In this document: in pieces, positions 33,950 to 45,934 of the stretch | Numbering within the stretch: the first letter of the stretch is position 1 | How the letters are laid out: every line of letters starts with the position of its first letter | Assembly: GCF_003369915.1 (NCBI RefSeq) | Contig: NC_046673.1 | Location: 21,691,718 to 21,755,717 of the forward strand | Origin: Drosophila miranda | Lineage: Eukaryota; Arthropoda; Insecta; Diptera; Drosophilidae | DNA: 64,000 bases | Direction: 5' to 3' | Made by a program: the position numbers and the translations under genes | Notes under the pieces: model-generated | Database searches by the model: none | Seen by the model: only the letters and a program-made list of their open reading frames with translations | What the model was told of the DNA's origin: nothing

Positions 33950-35255
33950 TATCGTTCCCAGCTAGCTCACGGGGAAGTCAGGGGTGTTTCCGACCCGATA
34001 AGCCAGGGGACGGATTGAACAAAACAAAAACAAAAAAAAACATACAAAAAAACAAATCTAATTTATAGGACAGACTTGTCCTCGTTGGCACTTTCGTCAG
34101 TGGGGATAGTTGGTTTCGTTATCCCTAGCAGGGTCCCACCCTTCCATGAGCGCCACCTTTTGAATTCGCTCCCTTTTCATATTCAGGGTCCCGCTCTTCT
34201 TCTCGCTCTCGTCCCACCCAACTACCGTTTTCTATTCACTCATGACTCTTTTCAAATTTTCCATTTTATATCCATTATATTTTCTTATTTATCTTGAACA
34301 TTATTAATTAATAATCTAGGTTTATATAAAGGAAACAAATTCTAACACAAAAATACTAACTATACTACTACTACTATACTACTAATACTGGCCTATCGTT
34401 CCCAGCTAGTTCACGGTGAAGTCAGGGGTGCTTCCGACCCGATAAGCCAGGGGACGGATTGAACAAAACAAAAACAAAAAAAACATACAAAAAAACAAAT
34501 CTAATTTATAGGACAGACTTGTCCTCGTTGGCACTTTCGTCAGCGGGGATAGTTGGTTTCGTTATCCCTAGCATGGTCCCACCCTTCCATGAGCGCCACC
34601 TTTTGAATTCGCTCCCTTTTCATATTCAGGGTCCCGCTCTTCTTCTCGCTCTCGTCCCACCCAACTACCGTTTTCTATTCACTCATGACTCTTTTCAAAT
34701 TTTCCATTTTATATCCATTATATTTTCTTATTTATCTTGAACATTATTAATTAATAATCTAGGTTTATATAAAGGAAACAAATATTAACACAAAAATACT
34801 AACTATACTACTACTACTATACTACTAATACTGGCCTATCGTTCCCAGCTAGCTCACGGTGAAGTCAGGGGTGTTTCCGACCCGATAAGCCAGGGGACGG
34901 ATTGAACAAAACAAAAACAAAAAAAAACATACAAAAAAACAAATCTAATTTATAGGACAGACTTGTCCTCGTTGGCACTTTCGTCAGTGGGGATAGTTGG
35001 TTTCGTTATCCCTAGCAGGGTCCCACCCTTCCATGAGCGCCACCTTTTGAATTCGCTCCCTTTTCATATTCAGGGTCCCGCTCTTCTTCTCGCTCTCGTC
35101 CCACCCAACTACCGTTTTCTATTCACTCATGACTCTTTTCAAATTTTCCATTTTATATCCATTATATTTTCTTATTTATCTTGAACATTATTAATTAATA
35201 ATCTAGGTTTATATAAAGGAAACAAATACTAACACAAAAATACTAACAAAAAAAT
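33944..35255. repeat. Three tandem ~443-bp units inside the LTR (copy 1, 5' LTR)
   Basis: Each unit runs from CTGGCCTATCGTTCCC to a TACTACTAATA tail; the last lacks the tail. Units are nearly identical. An open frame of about 73 codons recurs in each but looks accidental. Confidence 0.93.
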
Positions 35256-35954
35256 AAACCCTATTTCGGCCGAATTGGCAGCCCCCTTTGATAGAGGTTG
35301 TTGCTTCCTGATGCTTGCTGATGTTTACGTTTGATCGAGGTGTTTTTTTATATGATCGTGATATATTGTTTAATTGTGGGTCGGACGGGTGTAGATGTGT
35401 GAAATGTGGTGATGTTATGTGATGTGTTATGAATGAGGGTATACCCATACATGCGTGGGTTGTGTGTGATGTGGGTGGATGAAGGTGTGTGATATTGATT
35501 CGTGTGGGTGTATTTCTGCTTTGAAGTCCGGATTCTTTCCCCGGGGGGGGTTGGTGTGTGGGGACAGAAACGTGTCTCCAGTCGGTGCCCCGCTGACGGT
35601 TCCTTGGTGCCGGTGCTCCGCTGACGGTTCTCGCAACAGTTTTCCGGCCTGGCCAGTACCGGGATGCTGCTGCCGATGTCCGCCGCTTCCGCTGATGTTG
35701 ATGCCTGCCGCTGATGTCTTGGTGGGATCGTCGTCTCCACGATCACCAATTTTGTTTCCTTTTTTTCTTCCAGGGCACCGCACGTGCCTCCACCATTCTC
35801 CACCGGAAACTTTTTTTTTTTTCTTCCTCCTCCCGTTTCCTTTTCTCCCACGCAACTCTGCCACTCTTCCCAGGATCCACTATAGATGCCGCTGTCTCTT
35901 TCTTCTCCAGGCCTGATACCTATCGGCTCTCTCCAAAACCGCCCATAACAAAAT

Positions 35955-36423
35955 TATCTATTTCTATGTCTACATTCTCCGCCATTTCTGCTTGTGTACT
36001 CAAAACCGATGCTCACCGATTTACAATATAAATATTTTTTTACTTATATTTTTGACATAACTATCGATGGCAGTACTTTATCATTGACTTTGCAGGCCTA
36101 TTTAGGGAAGACAATAAATTAGTCGGATAAAAGTCGGCTCAGGCGATATCTATCTGAATATCTATCGGTCGGGTCCACACGGCTGCACTCGATACTCGCA
36201 AAAGCCAGTGCCAGGAATCGAAGCCAAACGTCGCCATTTTAAAGTTCGTCCCACTTGGATTTTTCGCAAAAGAAAAAACGCAACGCTTTGAGGAAGGAGC
36301 ATATAATTTGTGTCATTTATAGCAAAGTAAGTGGCAAAACACTCAGAAGAGCATGCGCAACAGCAATTCCAAAAAAAAGCTCACGTTTTTCTTCTAGAAA
36401 TTGGAATTGGAAATTACAACAAG
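35955..36423. promoter_or_regulatory. SUMO-like promoter and spliced 5' UTR, unit 2, next to the gypsy LTR
   Basis: Carries the displaced nardilysin start codon (35,985-35,983), TATCGAT at 36,062-36,068, and the 5' UTR intron 36,327-36,397. The promoter region itself is undamaged; the retroelement sits on its nardilysin side. Confidence 0.55.
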
Positions 36424-36687
36424 ATGTCGAACCCAGAACGTATTATTTTGAAAGTAGTCACTCATAATGTTGAGCTTGGTCATATCATTACTGACAAAAC
36501 TACCGAGTTCTTCCAACTTATGCGCGCTGCTACTCTGCGCGCAAATGTCCCCATGGATGGCATGCGCTTCATCTACAATGGGCATATCATCAAGGCAGCG
36601 GACACACCCGGGGGGCTGGGTATGCAAAACGGCCAAGTCATCAACGTAGAGATGACTGATCCAGCAAATGTTCCTACTCCGGAGTAA
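36424..36687 (+). CDS. SUMO-like protein without Gly-Gly, type B, unit 2
   Basis: 87 residues, intact. Differs from type A at ten positions: N10K, L11V, D14H, V17E, F18L, E24D, H34R, C39R, L40A and Y82N (A to B). The eleven base changes behind these include no synonymous change. At K10, V11, E17, R39 and A40 type B looks closer to ordinary SUMO than type A does, so B probably keeps the older state. It ends DPANVPTPE, again without Gly-Gly. Expression is likely from the same DRE-containing promoter. Role unknown; non-covalent SIM binding is the simplest guess. Confidence 0.78.
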   Translation: MSNPERIILKVVTHNVELGHIITDKTTEFFQLMRAATLRANVPMDGMRFIYNGHIIKAADTPGGLGMQNGQVINVEMTDPANVPTPE

Positions 36688-37653
36688 GCGTGTCATACCC
36701 AACACAATAAACCACTTTATAGACGAAAGAACTTTGCGAAAGAAATAAAATAAAGGTTAAACTTTCATCTATTGATGAAAAAAGGCCGAAAAAAGCTGCT
36801 CCCGTCCGAATATCGGTCCGGAGAATGCAATAAAAAAACTTACGCCGTGTCTGTGTCACATAGGGGTACGGTTTTCTGTGGGTGAACTGCTCCCTAACTT
36901 CAAAAGGCTTTAGAAAAAAATTGTGGCGTACACGTTGGCTACCAGGAGAATGTTTTCTCCTATTCAAATGGTTCTATTCAGAGTTTGAAATGTCCAAAGA
37001 TTATGCCATTAGTATTTCGCACTCCATGGATTCCAGGAGAGTTATGCTTCGCTCTCGGGTTAGCGGTAGGAAAAAGGATACGCTTTTACTCTTGGATCCA
37101 GAATGTTCCAGAATGTGGCACCAAAACCCTCTCGAATATGCTTTACATTTCCGTTGTGTCTGTGTGGATGTTTGGTTTATATTTATTTATTTAATTAATT
37201 AATGGTTTAATGATCGTGCAAATTAACAATAAGTAACAATAGTTCATGTCTTTGATGTCTCTTTCTCGTGCCTTTTGACCCTTCGTTTGTTCAAGTGAAC
37301 TTAATAATAGTACAATATAACTTACGATATATAAAAAAAAGAAGTCCTTATGCTTGCATATAATAATTACGGGGAGAGAAAATAAACAAAAACAAAAAAA
37401 AAAGCGAAGGATATATAAACATTATAATGAGGAGGGAAGCCAAGGGATGATAGGATGTGAGTTCGATGGAGTCTGTCGGTAAATACAAGAATTCAATAAC
37501 CATGTAATATTGCATGCATATGCTCTATATACTCTATATACGTTGTATATACTATATATACATATGTATTATGTCTCGTTTTTTCGTTTTTACTTTACAA
37601 AAATGGTTACACTGCAAATTTGTTTTGTCCTGTGGCCTGTGTGGGTGTACAAT
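36688..37653. other. SUMO-like / ATP7 convergent 3' region, unit 2
   Basis: Nearly identical to 20,276-21,241; one substitution noticed (near 37,507). Confidence 0.5.
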
Positions 37654-39341
37654 TCACAGCTTTTGAAGCTCTGTGCTGTCGCTCAGGTATCGGCTCTTCA
37701 CGATTTTGGTGCGTCCGTCGTACTGGTCCTCGGGATCGAGGAGTCCCTCCTCATGCTTGTCCGTCGACGAGTGACCGCCAATGCCACCGTTTCCCTGCAT
37801 AAAGATCCTCGAAATGAGCGAAGTGTTTGAACGCTTGAAGGCCAACCGCTTGCCACCGACTTCGGGCAGATCGTCGAGGCCCCGATGCAGCGACAGGTTG
37901 TCCGACTCCGATGAGGAGCCATTGCGACGCGCCCGCTCGGCGGCCAGATGCGCCTCATACTCGGCCGTGCGCAGTGTCTTGGCCGTCGGCTTGCGGTACA
38001 TCTTCAGCAGCAGCGAGGAGCACACAACGCTCACCGAACTGGCGGCCATTGCCACCGAGGCCATCCACGGCAGCAGGGTGAAACCATATGGGGCAAACAG
38101 TCCGCTGGCCAGCGGTATGCCCAACAGATTGTACATGCTGGCAAAGAAAAAGTTATATCGTATGCGACGCACTGTGCACCGCGAGAGATCCAGACAGGCG
38201 ACCACATCCAGCAGATCGTTGCGCATCAGGACAATGTCCGAGGCCTCGGCAGCAACATCTGTGCCCGCAGCTATCGTGATGCCCACATCGGCCTGCGCCA
38301 GTGCCGGGCTGTCGTTCACACCATCCCCGACCATGGCCACGCGTATGCCGTGCTGCTGGATCCTTTGGATTTTGGCCACCTAATGGGATGGCAGCACCTC
38401 CGCATACACTGTCCGAATGCCAACCTGTGGAGGAAAAGGGTAAATGACTTAGGATTCCGGGAAACTCTAAATGGTAGGATCGTACTTCTCTTGCTATGCT
38501 CGCTGCCGTGTTCTTGTTGTCGCCCGTCAGCAGGACCACATCGATGCCCATACGCTTGAGCGTGTACACGGCCAAATGTGCCTCCGGCTTGACCATATCC
38601 GAGACGGCGAACATGCACACCAACTGCCCGTTCAGGGCGCACAGCACCGCCGTGTGCCCTTTGCGCTCCTCGTGCGTCATACAGTCGCAGATCTCCAGCG
38701 GCACTTCGATGGCATTCCGCTGCATCCACTCGCGATTGCCAATCAGCACTCGTATCTCCGGCCCGTCGATCAGCTTCTGCTGCTCCTCGCCGACAACGCC
38801 CTCAAGTGCCAGCAGCTGCTGTTGCGCCACTTCCATGGACTTGCGCACATCCCGCTGTGGCATCAGATGCTCCACAGTGGCCCCATTCTCCACATTGATG
38901 GAGCTCTGTGGATGCTGCCGGTACAGATTCTCGTAGTTGATGATCCGCTCTGCATTGCAGGCCTGTCGCAGTGTCTGCTCGTAGTTGGAGACGCTCACGC
39001 GAATGCCGCATCCCGGCACTGCCTGGAAATGTGAACTCTTGCCGAAATTTCTGCCCTGCTGGGCGGCGGCAGCCGGTCCCACGTTGAGCATGTCCTTGGC
39101 AAAGAGCACAATGGCCGAGGCAATGGGATGTTCGCTGTTCTGTTCGGCAGCTCCCACAATGGTCAAGGCACGGGCCAGGCTGCACACTTGGGGCGGCACG
39201 AAGAGGGTGACCTTGCTGGTCATCGGTGTGCCATGGGTGATAGTTCCCGTCTTGTCGAACACGACGGTTTTCACCTGAAAAGAGCGGGAAATGATTTAGA
39301 AACCGTTCACGAGGGAATCCCCTAGAAAAGCGTACCTTGTG
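37654..39341 (-). pseudogene. ATP7: ATP7 last two exons, unit 2
   Basis: As unit 1 but B type: an AAG to TAG stop near 38,380 (in the SHKVAKI motif) breaks the last exon; two codons are missing in the acidic tail (SESELDN becomes SESDN); and G to R, V to M and D to E changes lie in the nucleotide-binding region. Dead fragment. Confidence 0.92.
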
Positions 39342-42300
39342 TGGGGAGAAGTACAAGGTTCAGTCGACTGCCCAGATCCTCGTACAGGCTTTCTTCCCAA
39401 CTGAATGTTGTGGACTTCCAATCCCCATTCTCACTGCCATCGGCCAATTGATCTTCTGAAACGGAAACAGAGCTCGGCGTCTGATGGGTCTCGAGGAAGA
39501 CGTCGCTGCTGTAATTGGTTCTTTCCGAAGCCCAATCGTACGCCCATTCGGTGGGCGGATTTCCAATTACCTGAATCGAAAGTTTGCGACAATGTGCGGC
39601 ATTCGTGTCTACCACGAAGCTAATCATCTCCTCTTTGGTGATATTGTGCAAGGCATCGGCCTGTTGTTGATTCCGATCGAACAGAAAATCCCCATTGATA
39701 ATCTCCTCCCAATGGCGATCCGATTCCATGGCCAGGCTGTCGTCAGGGGCGAGCTTCGCCTGAATGAGTTTCTCCTTGGAGCGCAAAAACTCATCGTCGC
39801 GCATTTTGTTGAGGATCTGTAGCATCGCGTGGTGGAATTGATCGATGCCCCGCTCCAAATTCTTGGCTCCCTTTTTCGTTTGATGCGACGAGGCAGTAAT
39901 TGAGTACCCAACAATGCCATAATAGAGCCGTACTCTGGCGTACACCTCGTAGCGCAGTTTCTCCTGTGTGCACAGATATTCATAGATGGGGTCCTCAAGG
40001 ATTTCCATCATCAGATCGAGGATGCTCTGCACTCGGATCGTATTCGGTCCGATTTGATAGTAGTTCATGATCACCGTGTTGGCATCGCGATCGTTGAGGG
40101 CATTACAGAGAGTGCAGTGGCTACCTTGTGGCAATTCCTTCACACTGTCCTCCAGCAATTGGGGCTCTGAAATGGCCCGACATTGGAGGCGACTGATCAC
40201 CGTATTTAACAAACTGCAGGCGGACAGCTCCGTGTAGTTGCCCTCAATGAGGGCCTGAATGTACAGCTCCTGAGGGAACCGTTGAGCAAAGGCCTTGAAT
40301 TCCTCCAAAGTGATGCCATTGATGCTCTTGTACTTGTCGATGGTCAGCCAATGAGACTCCTCAATCACACATGCGCGAATGTCCCTAAAAAATCAAATGG
40401 ATATACCGGTTCCAGATCTAGAGTAAGAAACAGTTCCTCTCACCTGCAAAGCAGCGGCGACTTGATCAACTCATAAAAATAGAGCTCCCGGAGATTGTCG
40501 CGATAGTTATTTAGGATGGACTCCTCGAGACTGTCGGCCACACTCACAATCGCCTGGGCAATGGCCTCCACCACCAGATGGAGCTTCTCGTTGTAGCCCC
40601 GCACCTTGAGCACAAGACCCTTTTCCCCGACAGTGAAGCCATAGCTTATGCCCGCAGTGGCAGCCGCATAGAGCTGCTCGAGTACATGGACCTCCACTAA
40701 CTCGACGTACAAAGAGCACATGGCACCTCTGAGGGGGATGGATCGGATCGGATCGGATAGGATAGGATTGAGGTGGTTCAAGCAATGCTGAGGGTCGCTG
40801 GACTGTTAGCTTACTTCCTGGCACTCTGACGCTGAAGTGGCGAAATGAAATAGAACGACATACTGGCCTTGGGCTCCCCGAATTTGTCGTCCAGACGATA
40901 CCACAGCTCGCAGATGTTTGTCTTCATCAGCTTCTTGGGGCACGGCGGTAGGTCCGGTTTACCCAGTTCCAGCCAAAATATCCTAAAATCCTCGGCCACA
41001 AAGGCATTGGGTTCTGGCAGGCACAGCTCCTCGATGGGATTGAATTCGTGCCACAATTTCTTCCATTGGTCGGGCATGGGGCTGGGGCTGTCGCCCACGT
41101 ACGTATCCCCGAGGTAATCACCATATTGAAGTCCATTTTGTTCAGAAATCCAATCATTTCGGACATGTGCTGGTCGCTGTATTCGTAGTAGAGGCCCCTG
41201 GCGGTGAGCACATCCTTACCCGGATAATATTTGCTAGATAGCACCAGATCCTGTACGTTGTAGAGGGCCGTACGATGGGTCTGGAAACGGAATCTGGCCT
41301 CCTCAATCAACTGCTGTTTGTCATACAAAGGCCGCAGTACCGCCGAGTCCGAGGCAGCGATGAGCTTTATATAGGCAAAGGTCGCGGCCAGCACCCCATC
41401 GATGTGCTTGTAGCCTTCGTCGGTGAGGTGGATGGACAGCTTGAACAGCGAATAGATGGAGTTGAGATTGAAGCCATTATCATCGACGCCAGCCAGCAGA
41501 GAGACCGACCAACGGCGATGCCGCAGGTAGACACAGAGACTGCCAGGACCCTCCTGGCTGAGCAAATAGGCCAGGAACGCCTCCGGCTTGCTGCGGTAAT
41601 ACTGCCGGACACTGGGCAGCAGCCATGTCAGGTCCAGCCGACATCCGCCATCCGAGGAAGTCACATAGAACACATTCTCGTGAAACTCCGGACGGAAGGC
41701 GGTGCGATAATCGAACCGTGTGAGATTTACCGACTCCATGCCGTTGCTTGGTATCACACCAAAGTGGCGGCAGATCATCTTCTCCAGCTCCTTGAGGGAG
41801 AGGCTTGCCTGCAGGCATACGTGCATGTGATTGGCCGCATAATTGTCGCGTCGCAGCTGTTGGATCATCGCGGCGAGGGCATCCTCGGGATCCTTCTCCT
41901 TGAGCTCGGCCAAATTGTCCCAGTCGTACAGCTCATGCGGATAGTTGTCGGCGGCCAGGCTGGCCAGCAGCAGATTCCGCTGCGCCTGGTAGTCCTCGAC
42001 CTCTTGCCGAAGATCCGCTATGATCGGCAGCCTCTCGCGCTCTAGGACATCCTGTTTGATCAGCAGGGCCGTCAGGTGCAACAGAGTCGAGGTTAGGTGC
42101 AGCTCGGGCACTTCAAAGTAGAACATCGTCTCCTCGCAATCGGCTCTGACGTTGCTGAAGCCCCCACATTGTTTCACATGCGACGTGAAGATGCCGTCCA
42201 TGTGGAGCAGATGCTCCAAAACGTGCGTCAGGCCGCGAAAATTCTGCGGATCTTTGAACGAACCGCAGTCGACCGTCAGGGCAAGGGCGGCCGTTTTGTA

Positions 42301-42571
42301 GCCAACAGAGTCCCCAGTGCTCACTGGATCGGGGTCCGAAACGATCAAGGCTTTTAGGCCATTCTGGAGCAAAATGGACCTGCAATCATGGCTCAATCAG
42401 GAATGCACAAGGTTCTGTACCTCTACCCACCTCATGTGTTTCCACTTACTTGTACGATTTTTTGTCGTTTTCCGATTGATCTGGAACGTCCGTCTCTAGA
42501 TTCTCAGGGCTGAATACCGGCTCCATTGCCACTTGTAAATTATCTATTTCTATGTCTACATTCTCCGCCAT
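39342..42571 (-). pseudogene. Nardilysin-like gene, unit 3: C-terminally truncated, no retroelement
   Basis: Exons correspond to 42,571-42,450, 42,379-40,815, 40,728-40,444 and 40,384-39,342. The start codon, promoter and HVLEH motif are intact. Apart from the junction truncation, the only lesion seen is one C missing from a run of five near 41,107, which shifts the frame late in exon 2. If that base is an assembly error, this copy would encode about 1,005 nardilysin residues with a replaced tail. Confidence 0.85.
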
Positions 42572-43010
42572 TTCTGCTTGTGTACTCAAAACCGATGCTC
42601 ACCGATTTACAATATAAATATTTTTTTTTACTTATATTTTTGACATAACTATCGATGGCAGTACTTTATCATTGACTTTGCAGGCCTATTTAGGGAAGAC
42701 AATAAATTAGTCGGATAAAAGTCGGCTCAGGCGATATCTATCTGAATATCTATCGGTCGGGTCCACACGGCTGCACTCGATACTCGCAAAAGCCAGTGCC
42801 AGAAATCGAAGCCAAACGTCGCCATTTTAAAGTTCGTCCCACTTGGATTTTTCGCAAAAGAAAAAACGCAACGCTTTGAGGAAGGAGCATATAATTTGTG
42901 TCATTTATAGCAAAGTAAGTGGCAAAACACTCAGAAGAGCATGCGCAACAGCAATTCCAAAAAAAGCTCACGTTTTTCTTCTAGAAATTGGAATTGGAAA
43001 TTACAACAAG
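42572..43010. promoter_or_regulatory. Divergent nardilysin / SUMO-like promoter, unit 3
   Basis: Identical by eye to unit 1, with TATCGAT at 42,650-42,656 and the same 5' UTR intron. Confidence 0.55.
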
Positions 43011-43274
43011 ATGTCGAACCCAGAACGTATTATTTTGAATTTAGTCACTGATAATGTTGTGTTTGGTCATATCATTACTGAAAAAACTACCGAGTTCTTC
43101 CAACTTATGCACGCTGCTACTCTGTGCTTAAATGTCCCCATGGATGGCATGCGCTTCATCTACAATGGGCATATCATCAAGGCAGCGGACACACCCGGGG
43201 GGCTGGGTATGCAAAACGGCCAAGTCATCAACGTAGAGATGACTGATCCAGCATATGTTCCTACTCCGGAGTAA
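43011..43274 (+). CDS. SUMO-like protein, type A, unit 3
   Basis: Identical by eye to the unit 1 gene over the whole coding sequence; intact, 87 residues, ending DPAYVPTPE. Confidence 0.78.
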   Translation: MSNPERIILNLVTDNVVFGHIITEKTTEFFQLMHAATLCLNVPMDGMRFIYNGHIIKAADTPGGLGMQNGQVINVEMTDPAYVPTPE

Positions 43275-44240
43275 GCGTGTCATACCCAACACAATAAACC
43301 ACTTTATAGACGAAAGAACTTTGCGAAAGAAATAAAATAAAGGTTAAACTTTCATCTATTGATGAAAAAAGGCCGAAAAAAGCTGCTCCCGTCCGAATAT
43401 CGGTCCGGAGAATGCAATAAAAAAACTTACGCCGTGTCTGTGTCACATAGGGGTACGGTTTTCTGTGGGTGAACTGCTCCCTAACTTCAAAAGGCTTTAG
43501 AAAAAAATTGTGGCGTACACGTTGGCTACCAGGAGAATGTTTTCTCCTATTCAAATGGTTCTATTCAGAGTTTGAAATGTCCAAAGATTATGCCATTAGT
43601 ATTTCGCACTCCATGGATTCCAGGAGAGTTATGCTTCGCTCTCGGGTTAGCGGTAGGAAAAAGGATACGCTTTTACTCTTGGATCCAGAATGTTCCAGAA
43701 TGTGGCACCAAAACCCTCTCGAATATGCTTTACATTTCCGTTGTGTCTGTGTGGATGTTTGGTTTATATTTATTTATTTAATTAATTAATGGTTTAATGA
43801 TCGTGCAAATTAACAATAAGTAACAATAGTTCATGTCTTTGATGTCTCTTTCTCGTGCCTTTTGACCCTTCGTTTGTTCAAGTGAACTTAATAATAGTAC
43901 AATATAACTTACGATATATAAAAAAAAGAAGTCCTTATGCTTGCATATAATAATTACGGGGAGAGAAAATAAACAAAAACAAAAAAAAAAGCGAAGGATA
44001 TATAAACATTATAATGAGGAGGGAAGCCAAGGGATGATAGGATGTGAGTTCGATGGAGTCTGTCGGTAAATACAAGAATTCAATAACCATGTATTATTGC
44101 ATGCATATGCTCTATATACTCTATATACGTTGTATATACTATATATACATATGTATTATGTCTCGTTTTTTCGTTTTTACTTTACAAAAATGGTTACACT
44201 GCAAATTTGTTTTGTCCTGTGGCCTGTGTGGGTGTACAAT
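43275..44240. other. SUMO-like / ATP7 convergent 3' region, unit 3
   Basis: Identical by eye to unit 1. Confidence 0.5.
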
Positions 44241-45934
44241 TCACAGCTTTTGAAGCTCTGTGCTGTCGCTCAGGTATCGGCTCTTCACGATTTTGGTGCG
44301 TCCGTCGTACTGGTCCTCGGGATCGAGGAGTCCCTCCTCATGCTTGTCCGTCGACGAGTGACCGCCAATGCCACCGTTTCCCTGCATAAGGATCCTCGAA
44401 ATGAGCGAAGTGTTTGAACGCTTGAAGGCCAACCGCTTGCCACCGACTTCGGGCAGATCGTCGAGGCCCCGATGCAGCGACAGGTTGTCCAGCTCCGACT
44501 CCGATGAGGAGCCATTGCGACGCGCCCGCTCGGCGGCCAGATGCGCCTCATACTCGGCCGTGCGCAGTGTCTTGGCCGTCGGCTTGCGGTACATCTTCAG
44601 CAGCAGCGAGGAGCACACAACGCTCACCGAACTGGCGGCCATTGCCACCGAGGCCATCCACGGCAGCAGGGTGAAACCATATGGGGCAAACAGTCCGCTG
44701 GCCAGCGGTATGCCCAACAGATTGTACATGCTGGCAAAGAAAAAGTTATATCGTATGCGACGCACTGTGCACCGCGAGAGATCCAGACAGGCGACCACAT
44801 CCAGCAGATCGTTGCGCATCAGGACAATGTCCGAGGCCTCGGCAGCAACATCTGTGCCCGCAGCTATCGTGATGCCCACATCGGCCTGCGCCAGTGCCGG
44901 GCTGTCGTTCACACCATCCCCGACCATGGCCACGCGTATGCCGTGCTGCTGGATCCTTTGGATTTTGGCCACCTTATGGGATGGCAGCACCTCCGCATAC
45001 ACTGTCCGAATGCCAACCTGTGGAGGAAAAGGGTAAATGACTTAGGATTCCGGGAAACTCTAAATGGTAGGATCGTACTTCTCTTGCTATGCTCGCTGCC
45101 GTGTTCTTGTTGTCGCCCGTCAGCAGGACCACATCGATGCCCATACGCTTGAGCGTGTACACGGCCAAATGTGCCTCCGGCTTGACCATATCCGAGACGG
45201 CGAACATGCACACCAACTGCCCGTTCAGGGCGCACAGCACCGCCGTGTGCCCTTTGCGCTCCTCGTGCGTCATACAGTCGCAGATCTCCAGCGGCACTTC
45301 GATGGCATTCCGCTGCATCCACTCGCGATTGCCAATCAGCACTCGTATCTCCGGCCCGTCGATCAGCTTCTGCTGCTCCTCGCCGACAACGCCCTCAAGT
45401 GCCAGCAGCTGCTGTTGCGCCACATCCATGGACTTGCGCACATCCCGCTGTGGCATCAGATGCTCCACAGTGGCCCCATTCTCCACATTGATGGAGCTCT
45501 GTGGATGCTGCCGGTACAGATTCTCGTAGTTGATGATCCGCTCTGCATTGCAGGCCTGTCGCAGTGTCTGCTCGTAGTTGGAGACGCTCACGCGAATGCC
45601 GCATCCCGGCACTGCCTGGAAATGTGAACTCTTGCCGAAATTTCCGCCCTGCTGGGCGGCGGCAGCCGGTCCCACGTTGAGCACGTCCTTGGCAAAGAGC
45701 ACAATGGCCGAGGCAATGGGATGTTCGCTGTTCTGTTCGGCAGCTCCCACAATGGTCAAGGCACGGGCCAGGCTGCACACTTGGGGCGGCACGAAGAGGG
45801 TGACCTTGCTGGTCATCGGTGTGCCATGGGTGATAGTTCCCGTCTTGTCGAACACGACGGTTTTCACCTGAAAAGAGCGGGAAATGATTTAGAAACCGTT
45901 CACGAGGGAATCCCCTAGAAAAGCGTACCTTGTG
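44241..45934 (-). pseudogene. ATP7: ATP7 last two exons, unit 3
   Basis: A-type copy, same as unit 1: both exons (45,867-45,079 and 45,017-44,241) are open and the SESELDN form is kept. No front half, so not a pump. Confidence 0.92.

Larger units (their letters stand above)
33444..35950 (-). repeat. 5' LTR of gypsy copy 1, with nested P element
   Basis: Same ends as the 3' LTR. It is longer because it holds a 467-bp P-element derivative plus its 8-bp duplication, and three internal ~443-bp units (33,944, 34,388 and 34,831) instead of two. Confidence 0.92.
26131..35954 (-). mobile_element. Ty3/gypsy LTR retrotransposon, copy 1, inserted in nardilysin exon 1
   Basis: Element 26,135-35,950 (9.8 kb), minus orientation, starting TGTTATG and ending CATAACA, flanked by a 4-bp duplication AAAT (26,131-26,134 and 35,951-35,954). 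The empty site is seen intact in units 1 and 3. Parts: 3' LTR 26,135-27,722; pol region about 27,865-31,009 (integrase, reverse transcriptase with YLDD, RNase H, aspartic protease with DTGA); gag region about 31,154-32,364 with two CCHC-type knuckles; AT-rich leader 32,365-33,443 with a TGGCGCCC primer-binding site (tRNA-Lys type) at about 33,428-33,441; 5' LTR 33,444-35,950. No envelope gene seen. It looks largely whole with perhaps one to three breaks. The LTRs differ by roughly 1-2% outside repeats, suggesting an age below about a million years. Long LTRs and this primer site recall the Osvaldo/Ulysses lineage, which is uncertain. Confidence 0.95.
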
